From positions 248,001 to 312,000 of the forward strand of contig NZ_CP025513.1 in the NCBI RefSeq assembly GCF_003491345.1: 64,000 bases of DNA, read 5' to 3'. The stretch's first letter is position 1. Each line of letters opens with the position of its first letter. Source of the DNA: Neorhizobium sp. SOG26 (GTDB taxonomy: Bacteria > Pseudomonadota > Alphaproteobacteria > Rhizobiales > Rhizobiaceae). Shown here one piece after another: positions 58,933 through 64,000 of the stretch. Both the position numbers and the translations under genes were made by a program. The notes beneath the pieces are model-generated. The model was not told the DNA's origin and did no database searches. It was given only the letters and a program-made list of their open reading frames with translations.

Positions 58933-60651
58933 TTATGAGGTGCCGTCGCTGGTGTCTTCGCCGACAGACGTGCTTGTGAGATCGCCGCCGACGATGGTCA
59001 TGTCGATTGCGTTCTGCTGCAGGTTGGCGCCCATGACGATTTCCTGGTTGAACGCATTGGTGTCGACGAAAGCATCCGCCGAGGCATGACTTGTGCCGGT
59101 GACATATCCGTCGTCGCCATTGTCAGATCCCCAGGTTCCGCCGGCGCCGCCGGCTCCGCCGGAGCCCGTGGATGCAAAGCCGCCGGCACCGCCCGCAGCA
59201 CCCGCACCACCGATTGCCCAGCCGCCGTAGGCTTCGCCGCCAATACCGTCGGCCCAAGCGCCGCTCAACGCTGCACCGCCGTCGCCACCTTCTGCCCAGG
59301 CATCGCCACCCATGGCGTCGCCGCTGATAGCATCGCCACTTGTTGCGGCTCCGCCCGTGCCTGCACCACCGGCGGCTCCGTCGCCGGCCGTTCCGATGCC
59401 GGCGCCAGACCCGAAACCTGTTCCTGTCCCAGTTCCTGTTGCTTCACCACCAGCACCACCGGCACCTGCTCCAGATGCGCTGCCGCCTGCCCCACCGGCA
59501 CCACCAGCAGAATCTCCTGCAGCGCCGCCTGTGTTCGAGCCGCCACCGCCAGCGGTACCTGCACCGCCACCATCGCCGTCATTGAACAATGGATTGATGA
59601 GGCCGAGGCTTCCCATCAGTGTACCGACGTCGCCGCCGACGGAGTTGCCACCCTCGCCAGCTGCGGAGGCATCGCCCCCGTTGGACTCGCCCGCTCCGCC
59701 GCCTTCGGCACCGTTGCCAGCGGTGCTATCGCCACCGTTAGCCCCGTCACCAGCCACAGCAAGACCAGCACCTAGTCCAAGGCCAAGACCGAGGCCCAAA
59801 CCAAGGCCATCACCCCCGTTGCCACCGCGGCCACCAGTGCCATTACCGCCGTTATTGCCGCCATTGCCAGCGTCACCGCTGTCGCCGTTGCCTCCGTCGG
59901 AGTCGCCGCCGTCGCCGTCGCCGGCATCCGCGAGACTTGCAGCAAGCCCACCAAGGCCGATGCCTCCGAGCGCAGCACCGCCGATAGCACCGCCGCCGGC
60001 GCCGCCGCTGCCACCGTCTGCGTACGCATCTCCACCGCCATCACCGCCGGCACCGCCACCAGAGATGCCGTCGCGGGCAAAAGCGAGACCACCGCTTGGC
60101 GTCGCTGTGAGGCTGAAGTCTCCGTCGTTGCTGACGGTCGCGTTGTCGAGCCGGTCGTTGTCCTGAATGTTAGCGACTTGTGACAGGACATTGCCGACAT
60201 TGTTGCCGTCGCCGGTAAAGGCATCGTTCAAGATGTTGTTCATGTGAATGTTGAACATGCCGTCGATGGAGCTGTCGGCCATGTCGATGTCGGCGAAATC
60301 ATTGTCTTCCGGCATGTAGTCCTCAAGACCAACGCCCACGTCCACCGCCACTTCGACCGTCGTCGTGCTGGTGTTGTCGTTGATGTTGCCGTTGAGATTG
60401 GCGTTTCCGTTCCCGTTGAGGTTCAGGTTGCCGTTGCCGTTCCCATTGCCGTTTAGGTTGCCGTTACCATTCCCATTGAGATTGCCGTTGCCATTCCCAT
60501 TTAGGTTGGTCGACTCGCTGCTCTGATCCTGGTTCTGCTCAGAACTTTGCTGTTGTTGCTGTTGTTCCTGCTGCTGTTGTTGCTGTTGCTGCTCCTGGCT
60601 GTCCGGATCTTCATCCAGCGAGGTGTCGAACGTTGTGCGTCTGTCTACCAT
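58933..60651 (-). CDS. Candidate T1SS cargo: polyGln / Asn-Gly-Leu / glycine-rich 572-residue protein
   Basis: 572 residues; ATG 60651 has AAGGA 8 bases upstream. Layout: residues 18-48 polyGln-rich; 49-90 tandem NGNGNL-type repeats; 100-190 acidic, with an Asn-rich segment and NVGNVLSQVANIQDNDRLD (151-169), which matches motif A of the neighbouring 687-residue protein; 197-525 extremely Gly/Ala/Asp-rich (GGAGG, GLGLGLGLGLG runs); 526-572 a conventional tail with NLQQNAIDMTIVGGD. No signal peptide, membrane span or enzymatic motif. Looks like a structural or matrix-forming secreted protein. 118 bases separate it from the next gene, same strand as the exporter operon. Confidence 0.85.
   Translation of the reverse strand: MVDRRTTFDTSLDEDPDSQEQQQQQQQQEQQQQQQSSEQNQDQSSESTNLNGNGNGNLNGNGNGNLNGNGNGNGNLNLNGNGNANLNGNINDNTSTTTVEVAVDVGVGLEDYMPEDNDFADIDMADSSIDGMFNIHMNNILNDAFTGDGNNVGNVLSQVANIQDNDRLDNATVSNDGDFSLTATPSGGLAFARDGISGGGAGGDGGGDAYADGGSGGAGGGAIGGAALGGIGLGGLAASLADAGDGDGGDSDGGNGDSGDAGNGGNNGGNGTGGRGGNGGDGLGLGLGLGLGLGAGLAVAGDGANGGDSTAGNGAEGGGAGESNGGDASAAGEGGNSVGGDVGTLMGSLGLINPLFNDGDGGGAGTAGGGGSNTGGAAGDSAGGAGGAGGSASGAGAGGAGGEATGTGTGTGFGSGAGIGTAGDGAAGGAGTGGAATSGDAISGDAMGGDAWAEGGDGGAALSGAWADGIGGEAYGGWAIGGAGAAGGAGGFASTGSGGAGGAGGTWGSDNGDDGYVTGTSHASADAFVDTNAFNQEIVMGANLQQNAIDMTIVGGDLTSTSVGEDTSDGTS
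60382..60507 (-). repeat. Tandem repeats encoding NGNGNL units
   Basis: About 126 bases of imperfect 6- to 18-base units (TTGCCGTTGCCATTCCC-type on the plus strand) encode residues 49-90 of the glycine-rich protein. Such DNA is prone to slippage, so copy number may vary between strains. It is a coding microsatellite, not a CRISPR array. Confidence 0.8.
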
Positions 60652-61271
60652 TTCTCTCGTTCCTTATGGTCGCGACGCCGAGGCCACCCTTCATCTTCTG
60701 TGGAGGCCACCGGTCATCGTTGATTGAAGTCAAAGTTCGTCTGATGCGATAAGTGCGCGTCAGCGTCACCTATCGCCAGTCATTGCTGTCGATGTCTAAT
60801 TGTAGCCGTCCTCCCATGCTTAACCGAAAGCCAGCGGCAGCGAACGCAGGGTGCGGGATCGGTTACATCGCACCCTCGGTACTATGCGCTACGGCAAGTG
60901 CTTCGGAATGGCTGTCACTGTGTCCTGATCGAGCAAAAGAAATAAGCTGCTATTTCGATCTAAGTGCCAGCTACTGTTGCAGAATAGAGCATGCCTCTTT
61001 GGTGGTAGAAGCTTAGTCAGGAGGAGGTAGGTCTCAACTCGGTCCACCGCCCTTGAGCGCGCTCTAATCGCCCATGGTGATCCTTGGAAAGATCGGGAAA
61101 CTCGCGCTTCTTGGTGTCACTAAACTGAACCGCCTAAAGGATTAGCTTTTTGAGCTAGGCGCTAGACCAAGTGGTCTATTCTCAGGTTTCCGCACCTGGT
61201 TTACGGTCTCACCCTCGGAACAAGGGAGCTTGTTTTCTTCGATTGAATTCAAGAGAGGGAGGGGCCTGGTC
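60652..61271. promoter_or_regulatory. Long divergent region between glycine-rich gene and LuxR-type regulator
   Basis: About 620 bases without a gene I can support. It must carry the promoter of the secretion operon (ribosome site AAGGA near 60660-60668) and of the LuxR-type gene (GAGGGAGGGG just before 61272). The length suggests complex control or a long leader; a binding site for the adjacent LuxR-type regulator is plausible, but none could be defined. An 87-codon frame inside (60753-61016) looks non-coding. Confidence 0.45.
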
Positions 61272-62087
61272 ATGCAAGCTGCCCATAACACCGCAGGACC
61301 TGTTGGTGTGGATCTTGCCGTCTGCGCCTTTGAAAGAATGAATACTATCAAGACGCTACTCATTATCTGCTCACCAGGAACAATCTCCGCTGCCATGACG
61401 GCTGCCATAGAAAGTGAGTTTCCGTGGCTTTCCGTTGAGATCGTATACGATCTGCCCTCTGCTTTGAACGAATGCGAGCACCCGGTGCAACTGATCTTGG
61501 CAGATGCCGTTTTCGCGTCCGGTCTGTATGCAAACTGGCCATCATTATCATCGGTCCATCAGGAGGCGACGCCCGCATTGCTGTGCCATGACGACGGAAC
61601 AAATCCACTGCAGCACCCATGTATGCGCGACGCGGAATGGGTTCAGGGCATCGTCCCGTTCAACGTCAATCTCGACGTTTTCCTTTCCGCGCTCAGGATC
61701 ATACTTAAAGGCGGGCGCTATTTCCCTACAACGGGCTCTCGCGCACCGGCGGCAGATACCGCCCCTGCCTTGCAGGAGAAGTCTGAGGCGAATTTTCCTC
61801 CAACTACGAACGGACAAGTGCAGGGGATCGAGAAACTCACGAAGCGTGAGAACGAAATCTTGGCCTGTATGGCAATGGGCAATCAAAACAAGATCATCGC
61901 GGCTACTCTCGGTCTTTCGGAGCACACGGTGAAGATCCACATCCACAATATCATCACCAAACTTGGCGTTCATAACAGGACGGAAGTCGTCGCGCGCTAC
62001 TTCGAGTACAAGCGCAAGGAAGGCCTTGATCATGCAAATAAGCTCTATCAGAGCGACGCAAGCAGATCGCTCCCGCGCAATCAATAG
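61272..62087 (+). CDS. LuxR/NarL-type regulator
   Basis: 271 residues from ATG 61272 (GAGGGAGGGG about 8 bases upstream; TTG 61230 also open). C-terminal helix-turn-helix: LTKRENEILACMAMGNQNKI, then IAATLGLSEHTVKIHIHNII and TKLGVHNRTEVVARYFEY. The N-terminal 150 residues have receiver-like spacing (TLLIICSPGT, PVQLILADAVFASG, ATPALLCHDDG, VQGIVPFNVNLDVFLSALRI) but lack the acidic pair at the start, so phosphorylation by a normal kinase is doubtful. It resembles the regulator at 1939-2712 in length and layout. It points away from the secretion operon and probably controls it. Confidence 0.87.
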   Translation: MQAAHNTAGPVGVDLAVCAFERMNTIKTLLIICSPGTISAAMTAAIESEFPWLSVEIVYDLPSALNECEHPVQLILADAVFASGLYANWPSLSSVHQEATPALLCHDDGTNPLQHPCMRDAEWVQGIVPFNVNLDVFLSALRIILKGGRYFPTTGSRAPAADTAPALQEKSEANFPPTTNGQVQGIEKLTKRENEILACMAMGNQNKIIAATLGLSEHTVKIHIHNIITKLGVHNRTEVVARYFEYKRKEGLDHANKLYQSDASRSLPRNQ

Positions 62088-62565
62088 CCGGCTGAAGGCG
62101 ATCCTTCTCCTCATCGGTCAGCTGAACTATACATGGACCAACACCGAAAGCCTTCTGATTCACATGATCGCCGGCCTGGCGAGAGTGGATAAGGAGACAG
62201 CGATCGTGATATTCCTGACGCTCAACACGACGCGTGCGAGAATTGATGTGGTCGACAGGCTCGCCAAGATGCAAAAAACGCCTTCTGCATGCCGTCATGA
62301 CGTTCTAGGCGCGACTCAGCGGCTGGCGGACGAGGCAAAACTTCGCAACAAGTATAACCATTGCATATACTCGTTCGACCCCGACAGTGGGCAAGGCATC
62401 ACGCAGTCAATGCGCATCTTCGAGAGTCGCGAAGAAATCAAATATGGGAAGGTAGAAAAGCTCGATGGTGCGGAGATCGAGCGCATCCGCGCAAGCATCG
62501 ACGCCTTGGTCGCCATCAATCGCACATTCTGGGACATCACGGAGCGCTACGGCTTCCCAAACTAG
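62032..62565 (+). CDS. Small uncharacterised helical protein with HEPN-like R-x4-H motif
   Basis: 177 residues from ATG 62032, which overlaps the last 56 bases of the LuxR-type gene in another frame (an earlier in-frame start at 61963 would overlap more). I recognise no family with certainty. It is mostly helical; the segment ADEAKLRNKYNHCIYSF contains R-N-K-Y-N-H, the R-x4-H pattern of HEPN-domain proteins, followed by a basic/acidic C-terminus (KYGKVEKLDGAEIERIRASI). The overlap implies translational coupling with the regulator. A role as its partner or antagonist is only a guess. Confidence 0.65.
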   Translation: MQISSIRATQADRSRAINSRLKAILLLIGQLNYTWTNTESLLIHMIAGLARVDKETAIVIFLTLNTTRARIDVVDRLAKMQKTPSACRHDVLGATQRLADEAKLRNKYNHCIYSFDPDSGQGITQSMRIFESREEIKYGKVEKLDGAEIERIRASIDALVAINRTFWDITERYGFPN

Positions 62566-63004
62566 GCTCCGGGTCGAGTGTATCTGCCATCAGCTCTTAA
62601 GCGAGAACATAGGCCTCGAGGACGGCAGCAACGAAGACTTCCCTTACCTCCTCCGCAGACCCATGTCGCGTTGCGGCGGCGGCCCATTTTAGAGTTGCAA
62701 GTTCCCTGTAGACGCCAGCCTCTGGCTAGCGGGTCGTGAGGAAGGCAACCGCTTCTACAGGTCCTCTGACAGCCTCGGAGGCACCATAGCCGATCCTGAC
62801 AAGGACAGGCCTGCTCCAACTCTAACAACAACACGCTATTCTCGACCTCGGCGAATATCATGATCCCTCCTCTAGGTGACTTAACATGCCATAGCCCCTG
62901 GATCGCGGGCAACCGCCGCGGTAATCCCCCCGTTCTTAACGGGGCTCCGGAGTAGCATTCACGCGGCTGTCAATCGGCGGGGAATGTACGTCGGCAAACA
63001 GAAG
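62566..63004. other. Apparently non-coding stretch
   Basis: 439 bases with only short, unconvincing frames. Upstream of the IS66 remnant; GC-rich runs (about 62920-62960) lie next to it. No RNA gene or repeat recognised. Confidence 0.4.
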
Positions 63005-63550
63005 GTGCTGATTGGAGAAGACCTCTCGGAGCGGCTGGACGTCGTACCCGCGAAGTTCCGCGTCATCGTCACCCGCCGGCCGACATATCCCTTCAAAAAC
63101 GAAGACGGTGTCATCAGGCTCTCGCGCCCGCGCACGTCATCGAGGGCGGCATTCCAACGGAAGCACTCCTGGCCTAGATTGCGGTCTCGAAGTACGTCGA
63201 CGGTCTGCCACTCTATAGGCATGCTCCAGACAAGGTCGATCTTAACCGCAAGCTGATGGCGCAATGGATGGGCAAGCTCGGCTTCGAGCTCGATATCTTA
63301 GCTGACTACATTCTCGCCGAGATCAAAAAGGCTGAGCGGATCTTCGCTGATGAGACGACGCTGCCAACGCTCGCACCCGGACCCGGATCGTCCAAGACGG
63401 CCTCGCTATGGGCTTATGCGCGGGATGACAGACATTCGGTGGCAGTGCCCCCCGGTGGTCGACTATCGCTTCGAAGATAGCCGCGCGTGCGATCGCGTCG
63501 CCCGGCATCTGAGTGGCTATCGCGTTATTCTGCAGGGCGACGGGCGACCT
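63005..63550 (+). pseudogene. IS66-family transposase (TnpC) remnant
   Basis: Fragments of the IS66 TnpC core are read in order but in different frames: VLIGEDLSERLDVVPAKFRV and TRRPTYPF (frame from 63005), then IEGGIPTEALLA followed by an in-frame TAG (63174-63176), then DKVDLNRKLMAQWMGKLGF, ELDILADYILAEIKKAERIF, ADETTLPTLAPGPGSSKT, SLWAYARDD, and after another shift near 63440 YRFEDSRACDRVARHLSGYR, ILQGDG. Neither end of a full TnpC nor tnpA/tnpB is visible. At least two frameshifts and one stop make it inactive. Confidence 0.82.
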
Positions 63551-64000
63551 CATGCGCTCATGCCGTGGAACTGCGCCGCCTGAACGGCCTCAGCTTGCCG
63601 TTTACTGTTCATTGGACGTCGCGCTACTTGTAGTGGGAATGCACGTGGGGCGTCGAAAGACTTGGGAAGATGATGATTCCGAGCTAGACTCAAACTAGGC
63701 CGATTTACCAGTTCTGGTCTCGGCAAAAGCAAAGCAGTCATGCAATTAGGCACACCGAAAACCTTACCGAAGCTCTTGCTACCTCTTTGGCCGTTGGTCC
63801 ATCTTAAGGGCGCGAGTGCCGAGACGGCGAAACCCATCTGCGCCATGGTCTTGAGGCGCGAGGCAAAGATCAAAGATGCGTGCGCGTCGCTGCAGCGGTG
63901 GACACGCAGACTTTTCAGCCTGAACATCTTGCCTGCGGAGAGAACGTAAAACCACCCGTTCGCGCGACTGCTTATGGCTTCCTCGCCACCCAGGCCACTG
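63551..64000. other. Unassigned terminal stretch
   Basis: 450 bases to the window edge with overlapping short frames on both strands (for example 63550-63927 minus, 63740-63949 plus); none shows a domain, good start or coherent context. I make no call here. Confidence 0.4.

Noticed and set aside
59312-60166. 284-codon proline-rich plus-strand frame opposite the glycine-rich gene
   Set aside because: It is the direct complement of the Gly-coding GGC/GGT runs; composition is imposed by the sense strand.
60382-60507. Possible CRISPR array
   Set aside because: Units are 6-18 bases, contiguous and in frame within a coding gene; no spacers and no cas genes.
58933-60651. RTX calcium-binding repeats in the glycine-rich protein
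   Set aside because: The GGAGGDGGG-type runs do not follow the nine-residue GGxGxDxUx pattern.
60753-61016. 87-codon plus-strand frame in the long intergenic region
   Set aside because: No family similarity, no convincing ribosome-binding site and unusual composition; probably chance opening in the regulatory region.
63550-63927. 125-codon minus-strand frame at the window end
   Set aside because: No domain or good start; mixture of overlapping frames on both strands beside an IS66 remnant.
1-64000. Exosortase or PEP-CTERM genes, nod genes, tRNA/rRNA
   Set aside because: Looked for because of the exosortase-type trio and rhizobial context; none recognised in this window.

Overview
The window looks like a Rhizobiaceae-type alphaproteobacterial replicon, probably a large plasmid or chromid of a Sinorhizobium/Ensifer/Rhizobium relative. 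This rests on G+C-rich coding, the style of the gene families and the remnants of IS3-, IS5- and IS66-family elements; no rRNA, tRNA, replication or nod genes are visible. Worn-out mobile DNA lies at both ends (an IclR remnant and a decayed IS3-family element at 1-1720; an IS66 remnant near 63005-63550). Between them sits one large surface-polysaccharide and secretion island.

Bases 1939-53000 hold what looks like a complete Wzx/Wzy-dependent exopolysaccharide (EPS) pathway: a polyisoprenyl-phosphate sugar transferase (22269-23708), a flippase (4535-5992), a polymerase/ligase-type protein (41195-42700), an outer-membrane export protein with chain-length protein and ATPase (30190-33807), and about a dozen glycosyltransferases (GT2, GT4, GT26, GT61, GT39-like and GT87-like). 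There are also a GtrA/GtrB-like lipid-linked sugar module, an SGNH-type hydrolase and a Tat-exported glycosidase-like protein. LuxR/NarL-type regulators of similar design lie at each end (1939-2712 and 61272-62087).

Two small-molecule modules are embedded in this EPS island. The first is a divergent pair: a single-module type I PKS (KS-AT-KR-DH-ACP-TE, 6036-12590) and an NRPS (formyltransferase-like, half-condensation, adenylation domain interrupted by a luciferase-like monooxygenase, PCP; 12879-17489), followed by its own phosphopantetheinyl transferase. The second is an overlapping acyl-CoA ligase / acyl carrier protein / PLP-decarboxylase set (23702-26825) of the type usually found beside exosortase systems, but no exosortase is present. 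A GMC oxidoreductase and a hexapeptide acetyltransferase lie close by. I infer that the island makes an EPS plus an acyl or aminoacyl product that may decorate or accompany it.

Bases 53237-60651 hold a self-contained type I secretion operon (ABC transporter and membrane fusion protein) with two very unusual candidate cargo proteins. One is a 687-residue protein with two alternating repeat motifs; the other is a 572-residue polyGln / Asn-Gly-Leu / glycine-rich protein. They share a Q-x3-I-x-D-x-D motif, and neither shows classical RTX repeats. With the A-domain-interrupted NRPS, this is the best candidate for an undescribed system here.

Decay is also visible inside the island. Bases 34822-37303 carry a truncated, frameshifted alcohol dehydrogenase joined to two broken oligopeptide-type ABC ATPase genes, and a frameshifted IS5-family element lies at 40352-41183 next to the polymerase gene.
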